DNA of 64,000 bases from Alphaproteobacteria bacterium (GCA_030433005.1 JAUILQ010000020.1:30308-94307), one strand, 5' to 3'; counted from the stretch's first letter, positions 24,401 through 33,274 are shown. Translations and numbers: made by a program. The notes: generated from the letters alone by a model not told the origin.

Positions 24401-26100
24401 AGCGTCAGCCGCAGATCCTGACCCTTCGAGTAGTTGAGCCCCTCGACCGTCGCCAGCGGCTCCAGGCGCCCGGCCGCCTCGCCGAGCGCGGCGCGGAACG
24501 GCGCCTCGGCGCTCTCGGCGATCAGCGCGAGGTTGCAGGCGGGCCGCTCGAGCAGCGTTTCCGCGCTGCCTTCGGGTTGGACCAGGCGGGTCTCGGTAGC
24601 GGTCAGGAAGACTAGGCTCGGCTCGCTGTAGCCGCTGCTCGCCAGCAGGCTGTCCGGGCAGGGCCGCTCGGCCGCCACGGCGGCGGCGACTCGCGGGCTG
24701 AGCCAGAGGCTGTCCAGGTTCGGCACCACGCCCGGCCAGCCGACCAGGTAGAGCAGCCACGCGCCGAGCGCGACCGTCGCGACGCCGGTCGACCCGCCGC
24801 GCTGCGGCCGCAAGCGCAGCACCGCCGCGGCCAGGCCGACCAGCACGGCGGCAGCGGCGATGCCGCTCCACAGGACCGCCCCTTCCAGGTAGAGCGGCAC
24901 GGCGACGAGGCCGACGGCGAGCAGCAGCGCGATCGCCAGGAAGATCAGCAGCGAGCCGAAGCGCAGCCAGGCGGTCCAGCCGCGCCGGCGCAGCGCGCCC
25001 GGCACCAGCGCGATCTCGTGGACCGCCGCCGCGCAGAGGATCGCCAGCGCCGGATAGACGGGCAGGACGTAGTGCGGCAGCTTGGTCGGCACCAGCTCGA
25101 AGACCAGCCAGGTCGGCAGCAGCCAGGCGAGGCAGAACACCACGGCCGGCCGGCGCCGCTCGAACCAGGTCCAGGACAGCGCCAGGCCGAGCAGCAGCGA
25201 GAACGGCCAGAAGGTCAGGAACACCAGAAGCAGGTAGAGCCCCGGCGGCGCGCCGTGCGATTCCTGGCCGCCGGCGACCTTGCCGAGCAGGTCGTGGCCG
25301 ACGGCCTCCGTGAAGAAGGCGCCCTGGGTCTCGACGGTGATCGCGATCAGCCAGGGCAGGAAGATCGCCAGGGCGAGCAGCAGCCAGGGCCAGGGCCTGA
25401 GGCCGGCCAGCCAGCCGGCGCGGCGCTCGAACAGCAGCAGCCCGAACAGCGTGCCGCCGGCGACCAGCAGCACGATCGGGCCCTTGAGCAGCGCCGCGAG
25501 CCCGACGCCGGCCCAGAAGGCGATCGCCGGCCCGCTGCCGCTGGCCCGGCCCTCGCGCAGGTTCATATAGAGCTCGGCCAGCGCCGCCTGGGCCAGCAGG
25601 ATCGCCGCCAGCAGCAGCGCGTCGGTCTTGGCCGTGCGCGCCTCGACCGCCATGACCAGGCAGCCCGCCAGCATCAGCGCCGCCAGCACGCCGGTGGTGT
25701 TGCCGAACAGCCGCCGGCCGATGCGGAAGGTCAGCAGGACCGCCAGGCAGGCACCGATCAGCGACGGCAGCCGGTAGACCCAGATCGGCGCCTCGGCGGG
25801 CGCTTCCAGGGCGAGTGCGCCCCAGGCGCTGGCCGCTGCGACCTGCGCCCAGTAGATGCCGACCGGCTTCTTGTGGCGCGCGTCCTCCTGGAACCGGATG
25901 TCGACCACGTCGCCGGTCTCGAGCATCTGCTTCGAGGCTTGGGCGAAGCGCGCCTCGTCGCGGTCGACGGGCGGCAGCGAAAAGAAGCCGGGCAGGAAGA
26001 AGGCCAGCGCGACCAGCACCAGCAGGGCCTGCAGCCAGGCGTTGGGCGCCGAGCGCGCGTGGGCCGGCGGCAGATCGGCACTGCCCAGGGTCTCGCTCAT
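24382..26100 (-). CDS. GT39/ArnT-like membrane glycosyltransferase
   Basis: The 572-residue protein is a GT-C fold enzyme that takes sugars from polyprenyl-phosphate donors on the periplasmic face. The acidic first-loop motif PPVDRDEARFAQASKQML (about 43-60) and the HKKPVGIYWAQVAAASAWG segment match the ArnT/PMT group. A dozen or so hydrophobic helices follow, then a smaller soluble C-terminal domain. It ends the operon GT2, LpxB-N-like, GT39, 76 bp after the middle gene. The likely job is to move a sugar onto lipid A or another envelope glycan, using the lipid-linked donor made by the GT2 enzyme. The acceptor is unknown. Its 3' end overlaps the CDF gene. Confidence 0.88.
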   Translation of the reverse strand: MSETLGSADLPPAHARSAPNAWLQALLVLVALAFFLPGFFSLPPVDRDEARFAQASKQMLETGDVVDIRFQEDARHKKPVGIYWAQVAAASAWGALALEAPAEAPIWVYRLPSLIGACLAVLLTFRIGRRLFGNTTGVLAALMLAGCLVMAVEARTAKTDALLLAAILLAQAALAELYMNLREGRASGSGPAIAFWAGVGLAALLKGPIVLLVAGGTLFGLLLFERRAGWLAGLRPWPWLLLALAIFLPWLIAITVETQGAFFTEAVGHDLLGKVAGGQESHGAPPGLYLLLVFLTFWPFSLLLGLALSWTWFERRRPAVVFCLAWLLPTWLVFELVPTKLPHYVLPVYPALAILCAAAVHEIALVPGALRRRGWTAWLRFGSLLIFLAIALLLAVGLVAVPLYLEGAVLWSGIAAAAVLVGLAAAVLRLRPQRGGSTGVATVALGAWLLYLVGWPGVVPNLDSLWLSPRVAAAVAAERPCPDSLLASSGYSEPSLVFLTATETRLVQPEGSAETLLERPACNLALIAESAEAPFRAALGEAAGRLEPLATVEGLNYSKGQDLRLTLYRLAE

Positions 26101-26176
26101 CTCGCCTCCCGGTCCTCCGCCGTCGCGGGCCGGCCCGGCCCGCGTCCTCTCGCCGTCCGCGACCGCGCGCCGTCCG

Positions 26177-26539
26177 CTAGCGCTTGGCCCGTGCGGCCGC
26201 CTCGTCGTGCTGGGCCGCCAGCAGGCGCTTCTCGCGCCAGATGAAATAGATGTTCCGGCTGTAGATCACCAGCCCGGCCGCCTGGCCGAGGATGATCACC
26301 GGGTCCGCGCGATGGATCGCGTAGGCCAGCAGCGAGGCGCCGCCGGCGAAAGAGAAGTACCAGAAGACCTCGGGCACGATCGAGCGCCGCGCCCGCTCGC
26401 TCATCAGCCACTGCACCAGGAAGCGCGCCGAGAACAGGACCTGGGCGCCGAGCCCGATGCCCAGCCAGACGACGTCGAGCGTCGACATCCCGGCCCACCA
26501 GGCGTCGAGCTTCAGCAGCCAGTCATCGATGAAGGACAA
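26177..26539 (-). CDS. Lipid-A-disaccharide synthase N-terminal-like (LABN) membrane protein
   Basis: The product is a small three-helix membrane protein of the LABN type. QVLFSARFLVQWLMSERARR, VPEVFWYFSFAGGASLLAYA and DPVIILGQAAGLVIYSRN are the signatures. The domain also occurs at the N-terminus of some LpxB proteins, but here it stands alone. I chose TTG 26539, five bases past the GT2 stop, because GGAAGGGTAGGCGGA lies just upstream and family members carry about that much sequence before helix 1. ATG 26488 would give a shorter form. It sits between GT2 and GT39 genes, a common trio, and probably assists polyprenyl-phosphate sugar synthesis or flipping. Confidence 0.82.
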   Translation of the reverse strand: MSFIDDWLLKLDAWWAGMSTLDVVWLGIGLGAQVLFSARFLVQWLMSERARRSIVPEVFWYFSFAGGASLLAYAIHRADPVIILGQAAGLVIYSRNIYFIWREKRLLAAQHDEAAARAKR

Positions 26540-26544
26540 TCCGC

Positions 26545-27363
26545 CTACCCTTCCAGCCCGCCGTCCGCGGCCGACGCCGCCGAGCGGCCGCCGGCCCGCT
26601 CGACGCTCACCGAGTCGGGACGCGGCCGACGCGTGCGCTTCTTGAGCCACAGCACGCCGAAAAGGTCAAACAGCCCGACCAGCCCGCGCTGCCAGTTGCT
26701 GTACTTGGTCGCGCCGCGCTCGCGGGGGCGATGGTTGACCGTCGCCATCGCCATCGGCCAGCCGTGGATCTGCACGAGCGCCGGCAGGAAGCGATGCAGC
26801 GCGCTGAAGTAGGGCAGGCCCAGCAGGACGTCGCGGCGGATCAGCTTGAGACCGCAGCCGGTGTCGGGGCAATGGTCGCCCAGCAGCCGGCTGCGCAGGC
26901 CGTTGGCGAAGCGCGAGGCGAGGCGCTTGGACAGCGTGTCGCGGCGCTTGCGGCGCAGGCCGGCGACCAGGGCCGGCGCGGGCTCGGCCGATTCGGCCTG
27001 GGCGATCAGCGCCGGGATGTCGGCCGGATCGTTCTGGCCGTCGCCGTCGAGCGTGGCGATCCAGGGCGCGCTCGCCGCTTCGGCGCCGCTGCGCACCCCG
27101 GCGCTCTGGCCGAAGCGGCCGTGGTGCCGGACCAGGACGACCTGCGGGTGGCGGGCCGCCGCCTTCAGCACCTCGTCGGCCGTTGCGTCCGAGGAGCCGT
27201 CGTCGACGAAGATGACCTCCAGCGGCGGAAAGGCGCGCGTCGCCGCGAAGATCTCCTCGATCAGCGGGCCGACGTTGTCGGCCTCGTTGTGCGCCGGCAC
27301 GACGACGGAGAAGGCCTCGACCCGGCGGGACGCGGCGGAGGGGGACGACGGAGCACGGGACAT
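26545..27363 (-). CDS. GT2 dolichol-phosphate-mannose-synthase-like glycosyltransferase
   Basis: The 272-residue product has a GT-A fold: FSVVVPAHNEADNVGPLIEE near residue 18, VIFVDDGSSDATADEV, and the metal-binding WIATLDGDGQNDP (about 95-107). Such enzymes load a nucleotide sugar onto polyprenyl phosphate. The C-terminal part (TKYSNWQRGLVGLFDLFGVL) forms a membrane-associated helix, followed by a basic tail. It leads the GT2-LABN-GT39 operon and would supply the donor used by the ArnT-like enzyme. The sugar cannot be told from sequence. Confidence 0.9.
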   Translation of the reverse strand: MSRAPSSPSAASRRVEAFSVVVPAHNEADNVGPLIEEIFAATRAFPPLEVIFVDDGSSDATADEVLKAAARHPQVVLVRHHGRFGQSAGVRSGAEAASAPWIATLDGDGQNDPADIPALIAQAESAEPAPALVAGLRRKRRDTLSKRLASRFANGLRSRLLGDHCPDTGCGLKLIRRDVLLGLPYFSALHRFLPALVQIHGWPMAMATVNHRPRERGATKYSNWQRGLVGLFDLFGVLWLKKRTRRPRPDSVSVERAGGRSAASAADGGLEG

Positions 27364-27456
27364 GGAACGGAGAAGGCGGGGTCCGGCTGGGAAAGGCCGG
27401 AGCTATAGCAGCCGTCCCCGACCCCGGCCAGCGATAACCGCCCCCCCGGTCCATGC

Positions 27457-27477
27457 CCCCTGGCCCCTGGCCCCTGG
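27457..27477. repeat. Short tandem repeat upstream of the GT2 operon
   Basis: Three exact copies of the 7-mer CCCCTGG stand in tandem, followed by a partial copy, in the non-coding gap 27364-27535. No regulatory role is evident. Confidence 0.6.
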
Positions 27478-27535
27478 CCCCGGGTGCCGGCCCGGCCCCG
27501 CCCGACCCGGGCAGGGCCGGCGGCGCGGGCTCGGC

Positions 27536-28192
27536 TCACTCCGGAATCTCGTTGAAGCGGATGATCGCCTCGCTCTGTCCCGAGGCCCCGACCGAGAGGT
27601 CGGCCGTGCGGCGGTGGAGCTGCCCCTGCGGATCCTCGGCCGTGGCGATCACGGTGTAGCTGTCGGCCGGCAGGTCGACCAGCAGCCAGGGTGCGTCGCA
27701 GCGCACCGCGAAGACCTCGCTGCCCGACTGGTTCTCGATCCGGGTCGTGACGCCGGGCAGGTAGCCGCCGCCCTGCACGGTGTAGACCAGCTTCGCCGCG
27801 AACGCGTCCCAGCGGGGATCCTCGCGGCTGTCCTTGGCGATGCCGGTGCAGGCGTAGCGCAGGCCGTCCTTGGTCATGACGCTGTCGGTGGCGGCGGGGG
27901 CGCCGCCCGGCGCCACATTGCCCTGCCCGCTCGCCGCCGCGGCGGACGAGACGCTGCCGGAGGCCTGCGGGGCCTCGACCGTCACCGAAGTCTCCTCGGT
28001 GACCGTCTCCCGGCCGGTCAGGTCGCCGAGCTTCTTGGTCGTAGTGGTGATCGTGGTCGTGGTCGTCGTGGTCTGCCCGGCCTGGCCGTCGACGCCCCGG
28101 CTCTCGGCGGTCTGGGCAGCGGCCGGCTGCAGCGCGACGCTGCCGCCCAGGACGGCGGCCGCGGCGAGCAGCGGGAACAGCGAACGGGACAT
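27536..28192 (-). CDS. Secreted protein of unknown function with Thr-rich segment
   Basis: The 218-residue product (ATG 28192, preceded by GGAGTGA) begins with a clear signal peptide, MSRSLFPLLAAAAVLGGSVA, probably cut after the Ala-Gln near residue 26. Next comes a Thr-rich stretch (about 41-52, nearly all Thr) and a Val/Ser/Ala-rich linker. The folded C-terminal part starts around YACTGIAKDSREDPRWDAF. It contains two cysteines that could form a disulfide in the periplasm. The end (YTVIATAEDPQGQLHRR) looks like a small beta-sandwich of the carboxypeptidase-regulatory type. I do not recognise the family. It has no operon partner and is divergent from the antiporter. Confidence 0.7.
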   Translation of the reverse strand: MSRSLFPLLAAAAVLGGSVALQPAAAQTAESRGVDGQAGQTTTTTTTITTTTKKLGDLTGRETVTEETSVTVEAPQASGSVSSAAAASGQGNVAPGGAPAATDSVMTKDGLRYACTGIAKDSREDPRWDAFAAKLVYTVQGGGYLPGVTTRIENQSGSEVFAVRCDAPWLLVDLPADSYTVIATAEDPQGQLHRRTADLSVGASGQSEAIIRFNEIPE

Positions 28193-28379
28193 GGCTTCAC
28201 TCCATCTGTTTCCCGCCCCCACCGCGCTCAAGAACGGCCGACCACCCCCCCGGTTCCCGACGCGCGGCCGCGGACAGGAAAGACCGCCTGTGTTGCACCG
28301 CGACACCGGACGCTTCAGGTGATCCCTGCTAGACTTGCCGGTCGTTCCCCCCACACGCGAGAGGCGTGCCCGACGGGCC

Positions 28380-30218
28380 ATGGCCAGCATCGACCTCGTC
28401 AACGCCTTCCTGCTGATCGGCTCGGCCCTGGTGCTGCTCGGCATCTTCTCCAGCCTGGTGGCGACCCGCTTCGGCGCGCCGCTGCTGCTGGTCTTCCTGG
28501 TGCTCGGCATGCTCGCCGGCGAGGACGGACCCGGCGGCATCGTCTTCAACGACTACGAGACGACCTACCTGATCGGCTCGCTGGCGCTCTCGGTGATCCT
28601 GTTCGACGGCGGGCTGCGCACGCGTCTCTCGGTGTTCCGCGGCGCCCTGGCGCCGGCCCTGCTGCTGGCGACCGCCGGCGTCGTCATCACCGCCGCCGTC
28701 ACCGGCGCCGTCGCCGCCCTGCTGATCGGCGGCCTGTCGCCGCTGCAGGGTCTGCTGCTCGGCGCCATCGTCAGCTCGACCGATGCCGCGGCGGTGTTCT
28801 TCCTGCTGCGCACCGGCGGATTGAGACTGCGCGGCCGGGTCGGGGCGCTGCTGGAAATCGAGTCGGGGACCAACGACCCGATCGCGGTGTTCCTGGTGCT
28901 GGTGCTGACCGAGCTGCTGCTGGCCGGCTCGCAGACCCCCGGCTGGGCGGTGCTGCAGCGCTTCGCCGAGCAGGGTTCGATCGGCGTCGCCGCCGGCCTG
29001 GCCGGCGGCTTCGCCAGCGCGGCCCTGCTCAACCGCCTGCAGATGCCCGGCGGCCTCTACCCGCTGTTCGTCGTCGCCGGGGCGATCCTGGTCTACGCCG
29101 CCGCCTCGCTGCTCGGCGGCAGCGGGCTGCTCGCCGTCTACCTGGCCGGCCTGGTCATCGCCAACCGGCCGGTGCGCGCCTACCCGACCATCGTCGGCTT
29201 TCACGACGCCGCGACCTGGCTGTGCCAGATCGTCATGTTCATCGTACTCGGCCTGCTCGTCACGCCGGCGACCCTGCTCGACTACGCCCTGCCCGGCGTG
29301 CTGCTGGCGCTGGTCCTGATCCTGGTCGCGCGGCCGCTGGCGGTCTGGCTCTGCCTCTGGCCGTTCGGCTTCTCGGACAAGGAGAAGCTGTTCGTCTCCT
29401 GGGTCGGGCTGCGCGGCGCCGTGTCGATCTTCCTGGCGGCAATCCCGACGCTGAGCGGCGTCGCCTTCGGCGAGGCCTTCTTCAACATCGCCTTCTTCGT
29501 CGTGCTGGTGTCGCTGCTGGTCCAGGGCTGGACGCTGACCGGCGTCGCCCGCTACCTGGGCATGGCGCTGCGACGGACCGCCCCCAGCGTGCAGCGCGTC
29601 GAGCTCGACATCCCGGGCCAGCTCGAGCAGGAGATGGTCGGCTACCCGATCACCTCGGACAGCCTGATCCTGGCGCTCAGCCGGCTGCCGGCCTGGACGC
29701 GCGTGGTCCTGGTCGTGCGCGACCACGAGATCCTGAGCCCCTCGGAAGCCGGGCCGCTCAGGCCCGGCGACTACGCCTACCTGCTGACGCCGCCCGACCG
29801 GGTGCCGCGCCTGGACCGCCTGTTCGGCGAATCGCCGGACGTCCAGCGCCGGCTCCACGCGCCCTTCGGCGAGCTCTCGCTCAACGGCGATGCCCGGCTC
29901 GGCGAGGTCGCCCAGCTCTACGAGCTCGACATCGGCGAGGCCGACCGGGCGCTGAGCGTCGCCGGCTTCTTCAAGGCGCACCACAGGGGCGCCTCGCACC
30001 CCGGCACGCGGCTGCGCCTCGGCGACGCCACGCTGGTCGCCCGCCAGGTCGAGAACGGCCGCGTCGAGCGCGCCGGGTTGCAGCTCGACGAGCTGGTCGA
30101 GGCGATCGTCGCGTCGGCACTGTCGCCGCCCTCCCTGAGACAGCGGCTGACGCGGCTGCGGGCGCCGCTGACGCGGCTGCGTCGGGGACGACGCGGCTCC
30201 GGCACTGCGCGCGAGTGA
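28380..30218 (+). CDS. Potassium/proton antiporter (NhaP2/CvrA type, CPA1) with RCK_C domain
   Basis: The 612-residue protein has about twelve membrane helices of a CPA1 antiporter. SSTDAAAVFFLLRTGG and EIESGTNDPIAVFLVLVL hold the conserved ion-binding Asp residues, and VGLRGAVSIFLAAIPTL is the Arg-containing helix of the family. After residue 400 comes a cytoplasmic RCK_C-like domain (RLPAWTRVVLVVRDHEILSP; LRPGDYAYLLTPPD). The last part is a further regulatory domain. NhaP2/CvrA proteins expel K+ in exchange for protons. ATG 28380 was chosen; the frame is open for another 15 codons upstream without family match. It is the only gene on this strand before the PAS pair. Confidence 0.9.
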   Translation: MASIDLVNAFLLIGSALVLLGIFSSLVATRFGAPLLLVFLVLGMLAGEDGPGGIVFNDYETTYLIGSLALSVILFDGGLRTRLSVFRGALAPALLLATAGVVITAAVTGAVAALLIGGLSPLQGLLLGAIVSSTDAAAVFFLLRTGGLRLRGRVGALLEIESGTNDPIAVFLVLVLTELLLAGSQTPGWAVLQRFAEQGSIGVAAGLAGGFASAALLNRLQMPGGLYPLFVVAGAILVYAAASLLGGSGLLAVYLAGLVIANRPVRAYPTIVGFHDAATWLCQIVMFIVLGLLVTPATLLDYALPGVLLALVLILVARPLAVWLCLWPFGFSDKEKLFVSWVGLRGAVSIFLAAIPTLSGVAFGEAFFNIAFFVVLVSLLVQGWTLTGVARYLGMALRRTAPSVQRVELDIPGQLEQEMVGYPITSDSLILALSRLPAWTRVVLVVRDHEILSPSEAGPLRPGDYAYLLTPPDRVPRLDRLFGESPDVQRRLHAPFGELSLNGDARLGEVAQLYELDIGEADRALSVAGFFKAHHRGASHPGTRLRLGDATLVARQVENGRVERAGLQLDELVEAIVASALSPPSLRQRLTRLRAPLTRLRRGRRGSGTARE

Positions 30219-30310
30219 CTCAGGACGGCGAGGCTCCGGTCGCGATTCGGGTTGCACCCAGGCGGGGGAGATCGCGGGTCAGGATAGAAGGTGTGAAAAC
30301 TGTTCTACCC

Positions 30311-30340
30311 TTGGTTAATGGCGCCGACCTGCCTTATTCT
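30311..30340 (+). promoter_or_regulatory. Candidate promoter for the PAS_5 gene pair
   Basis: TTGGTT (30311-30316), an 18-bp spacer and TATTCT (30335-30340) lie 40 bp before the ATG, in a locally AT-richer stretch. Confidence 0.4.
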
Positions 30341-30380
30341 TGACGGCGGGACAAGGGACAGGCGGGGGCAGAACAGGCAG

Positions 30381-30878
30381 ATGACCGTGTCAGGCAGGGA
30401 TTTCGCCGACGCTCGGCTGTCGTGCCTGCTCGACTACTGGCTCGAGAAGCGTGGCGAGCGCCCCGCACCGCTGCGCGAGGACATCGATCCGCTGGAGATC
30501 CCCCGGCTGCTGCCGATCCTGCATCTGATCGACGTGGTGCCGGAGCCGCTGCGCTTCCGCCACCGCCTCGTCGGCACCGAGCTGGTCGAGAAGATGGCCC
30601 GCGACGTCACCGGGCTCGACGTCGACGCCAGCCTCTACGGGGAAGCCGCGCCGGAGATCATCGAGAGCCTGAAGAAGATCGTCGAGGAGGCCCGGCCCTA
30701 CCATCGCCTGGCGCGGCTCGACTGGTACGACCGCTCCTGGATGACCATGGAGTCGCTGGAGCTGCCGCTGCTCGATCCCGAGGGCAGGGTCGCGGTGATC
30801 CTGCGCGGCTCGACCTTCGGCGTGATCCGGCCCCCGCTGGAGCGCCGCCTTTTCTTCGAGCCGCTGGTCCTGGAATGA
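30381..30878 (+). CDS. PAS_5-type PAS domain protein, first of tandem pair
   Basis: The 165-residue protein is a single PAS_5-like domain (formerly DUF1339), common and often multi-copy in Rhodospirillales. Hallmarks are LLDYWLEKRGERPAPLREDI, the LPILHLIDVV strand, RFRHRLVGTELVEKM, and the C-terminal PLLDPEGRVAVILRGSTFG. No enzymatic or DNA-binding domain is attached, so it may sense a ligand and act on a partner. Its stop overlaps the next start (ATGA). The function of stand-alone PAS_5 proteins is not established. Confidence 0.82.
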   Translation: MTVSGRDFADARLSCLLDYWLEKRGERPAPLREDIDPLEIPRLLPILHLIDVVPEPLRFRHRLVGTELVEKMARDVTGLDVDASLYGEAAPEIIESLKKIVEEARPYHRLARLDWYDRSWMTMESLELPLLDPEGRVAVILRGSTFGVIRPPLERRLFFEPLVLE

Positions 30879-31444
30879 GCGGCATCGTCCAAGGCGTTCT
30901 GGAGCAGGAGTTCAGGGATCCGCGCCTGCCGGCGCTCTACGCCCTCTGGTCGGCGCGCCGGGCCGGCAGCGGCCTGCCGCTCGCGGAGGGGTTCGACCCC
31001 GAGGCCCTGCCCCGGCTGAAGCCGATCCTCAACCTGATGGAAGTGCGCCACGATCCGCAGCGCTTCCGCCACCGCTTCGTGGGCAGCGAGATCCGCCGCG
31101 CCACCGGCCAGGACTTCACCGGGCAGGCCTTTCCGAGCGCCGACTCCGGCGAGACCGCCGGGCAGATCCTCGACAGTCTGGTCCGTCTGGTCCGCGAAGC
31201 CCGGCCCTACCGCCGCTTCGCCCGCCAGGACTGGCAACGCGGACGGCTCACCGCCGAGACCATCGAGCTGCCGCTCGCCGACGCCGACCAGCGGGTCGTC
31301 GCCGTCGTGCGCGGCGTCACCTACGGCCTGGTCGCCCCGCCGCTGCCCGAGCGCATGGTCTTCGAGCCGCTCGCGCTGCTGGAGGGCGCCGCCGAAACCG
31401 GCGGCCTGACCGGCCGCGGAGACGGCTCCGGCGTCACGGCGTGA
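30875..31444 (+). CDS. PAS_5-type PAS domain protein, second of tandem pair
   Basis: The 189-residue product repeats the plan of its upstream neighbour: LYALWSARRAGSGLPLAEGF, LPRLKPILNLMEVRHDPQRF, RHRFVGSEIRRATGQDFTG, and PLADADQRVVAVVRGVTYG. The shared layout shows a tandem duplication that has since diverged widely. The start codon lies within the upstream stop (ATGA), so the two are made together and may pair as a heterodimer. Its last 11 bp overlap the end of the convergent EamA gene. Confidence 0.82.
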   Translation: MSGIVQGVLEQEFRDPRLPALYALWSARRAGSGLPLAEGFDPEALPRLKPILNLMEVRHDPQRFRHRFVGSEIRRATGQDFTGQAFPSADSGETAGQILDSLVRLVREARPYRRFARQDWQRGRLTAETIELPLADADQRVVAVVRGVTYGLVAPPLPERMVFEPLALLEGAAETGGLTGRGDGSGVTA

Positions 31445-32339
31445 TCGGCGCGCGCCGGCGCAGCGCGACGGTCGATTGCAGGGCGATCGCGGAGATCACG
31501 ACGGCGCCGCCGACCAGCGTCAGGTAGGTCGGCTCCTCGCCGACCGTGAGCCAGACCCAGAGCGGCGCGAGCACCAGCTGCAGGCGCCCGAGCAGCGCGA
31601 CCTCGCCGGCCGGGACGTGGCGCGCGCCGAGCGCGATCAGCACGTACTGGAAGCCGAGCTGCACGACCCCGAAGGCCGCCGCGAGCACGAAGTCGTGGCG
31701 GCTGATCGCCAGGCTGGGCGCCGCCACGGCGCTGACCAGCAGGGCGACGAGGCCGGCCAGCGCGATGGCCGGCAGCATGTCGCGGTCGGCGCGGCTGCGC
31801 AGGCAGACCAGCGTGACGCCGAACCCGACCACCGTGATCACCGAGAGCAGGATGCCGGGGCCCTGGCCGCTGGTCAGGCCGTCGCCGGCCATCAGCAGGA
31901 TGCCGGCCAGCGCGATCGCCATGGCCAGCCAGGTCACCGGCTTCAGCCGCTCGCCGATCACCGCCCAGGCGATCAGGGCCGCGATGAAGGGCGAGGTCGC
32001 GCCGATGAACACGACCTTGGCGACGGTCGTCGCCATCATGGCGAAGACGAAGGCGACGAAGGAGATTCCGAGCGCGACGGCCGCGATCAGGCCGGGCCGG
32101 CCGACCGCCCGGAAGCAGCCCGGCAGGCCCGCCAAGCCGTGCCGCCAGGCCAGGAACAGCAGGATGAACCCCAGGAACCAGGCCTGGCGCCAGAACTGCA
32201 GCGTCCAGCCGTCGGCCGACTCGAACGCGCGCACGATCGGTCCGGCCAGCGAGGTGAAGAAGCTGGCCGAGATCACGCAGGCGACGCCGTAGGCGGTGCG
32301 GTCCGGCCGATCGCCGGGGGACGAGGAGGTCTGGCTCAT
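31434..32339 (-). CDS. EamA/DMT-family transporter
   Basis: The 301-residue protein has ten membrane helices in two repeated EamA halves, the plan of drug/metabolite transporters that export small metabolites. The first half ends with IGATSPFIAALIAWAVIGE and the second with LLGRLQLVLAPLWVWLTVGE, the matching pair of family motifs. The start ATG 32339 gives MSQTSSSPGDRPDRTAYGVA. The open frame beyond it is a shadow of the methyltransferase gene. It follows that methyltransferase by 38 bp on the same strand and may share its transcript. The substrate is unknown. Confidence 0.9.
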   Translation of the reverse strand: MSQTSSSPGDRPDRTAYGVACVISASFFTSLAGPIVRAFESADGWTLQFWRQAWFLGFILLFLAWRHGLAGLPGCFRAVGRPGLIAAVALGISFVAFVFAMMATTVAKVVFIGATSPFIAALIAWAVIGERLKPVTWLAMAIALAGILLMAGDGLTSGQGPGILLSVITVVGFGVTLVCLRSRADRDMLPAIALAGLVALLVSAVAAPSLAISRHDFVLAAAFGVVQLGFQYVLIALGARHVPAGEVALLGRLQLVLAPLWVWLTVGEEPTYLTLVGGAVVISAIALQSTVALRRRAPITP

Positions 32340-32377
32340 GGCGGCGGTCTGGCTACCGGCGGTCTCTCGGCGGTCGG

Positions 32378-33274
32378 TCAGCTCGGGGTTGCCGCGGCCG
32401 GCCGCAGCAGCAGGTAGCTCGCGACGATGCCGAGCTCCTCGGGCCCGTAGAGCGTGTCGAAGGGGTACTTCAGCGGCAACGACCGGACCGTCTCGAGGAC
32501 GCCGGGGTCGCTGTGGGTGTCTTCGGCGAGCACCGCCCAGCCGCTCGCCGCGAACAGCCGGTGATAGTCGCCGTGGCGCAGGCGCCACTGGTGGTTCCCG
32601 AGTCGCGTGATCGCCGCCCAGGCCGCGTCCGACCAGGTCAGGAAGTCGATGCGGCTGAGCCGCTTGTCGGAATGCTCGCGGTGGTCGCTGTGGTCGATGG
32701 CGTGCAGCATGAAGCCGCCCGGCGCCAGCATCCTGAGCCACTCCGCCGACAGCCGGCTCAGCTCGCGCGGCGGGATGTGCTCGAGCACGGTGCGGCTGGC
32801 CACGACGTCGACCGGCGCCGTGAGGTCGGCGGGATCGAAGGGCGCCCGATACTCCAGTCCCAGCGCCTCCAGGTCCCGCCCCTCGCCCAGCCAGGGCTGC
32901 TCGGGCGAGAAGCCGAGGCGTCCGGCGATCTCTGGCAGATTGTCCCAGAGGAAGCGCCGGGCCGTCTCCAGCGTGCCGTCGTCCAGGTTGCGGCTGATGT
33001 CGGTCAGGATCACCCGCTCGGCGCCGAGGCAGCGATAGATCAGCGGCAGCAGCGGAAACCAGCCGGAGCCGACCTCCAGGACCCTCCGGCCCGAGAGCGA
33101 CAGCCCCTGCCCGCGCAGCAGCCGCAGCAGCCGCTCGACGTCGTGCAGGGTCGAGCCGAGATTCGAGAGGTCCGGCTCGTAGCCCTCGCGGCGGCGCTTG
33201 AACCGCCTGAGGGCGTCGTAGCCCGGCAGGTGGGCGGCGACGAAGGCGCGGGCCAGCTGAACCTGCCACGTCAT
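32378..33274 (-). CDS. SAM-dependent methyltransferase (class I)
   Basis: The 298-residue product has a Rossmann methyltransferase fold. The SAM-binding loop is RRVLEVGSGWFPLLPLIYRC (about 63-82), the acidic end of strand 2 is LTDISRNLDDG, and motif IV/V is VVASRTVLEHIPPRELSRLS. A later LAPGGFMLHAIDHSDHREHS segment lies near the active site. Such sequences occur near sugar and envelope polymer genes, but the acceptor here is unknown. It starts 91 bp past the ilvD stop and lies upstream of the EamA exporter. Confidence 0.85.
   Translation of the reverse strand: MTWQVQLARAFVAAHLPGYDALRRFKRRREGYEPDLSNLGSTLHDVERLLRLLRGQGLSLSGRRVLEVGSGWFPLLPLIYRCLGAERVILTDISRNLDDGTLETARRFLWDNLPEIAGRLGFSPEQPWLGEGRDLEALGLEYRAPFDPADLTAPVDVVASRTVLEHIPPRELSRLSAEWLRMLAPGGFMLHAIDHSDHREHSDKRLSRIDFLTWSDAAWAAITRLGNHQWRLRHGDYHRLFAASGWAVLAEDTHSDPGVLETVRSLPLKYPFDTLYGPEELGIVASYLLLRPAAATPS

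Noticed and set aside
26846..30343. An 1165-codon open frame on the plus strand
   Set aside because: It overlaps the GT2 gene in antisense and the antiporter in another frame, and has no recognisable domain.
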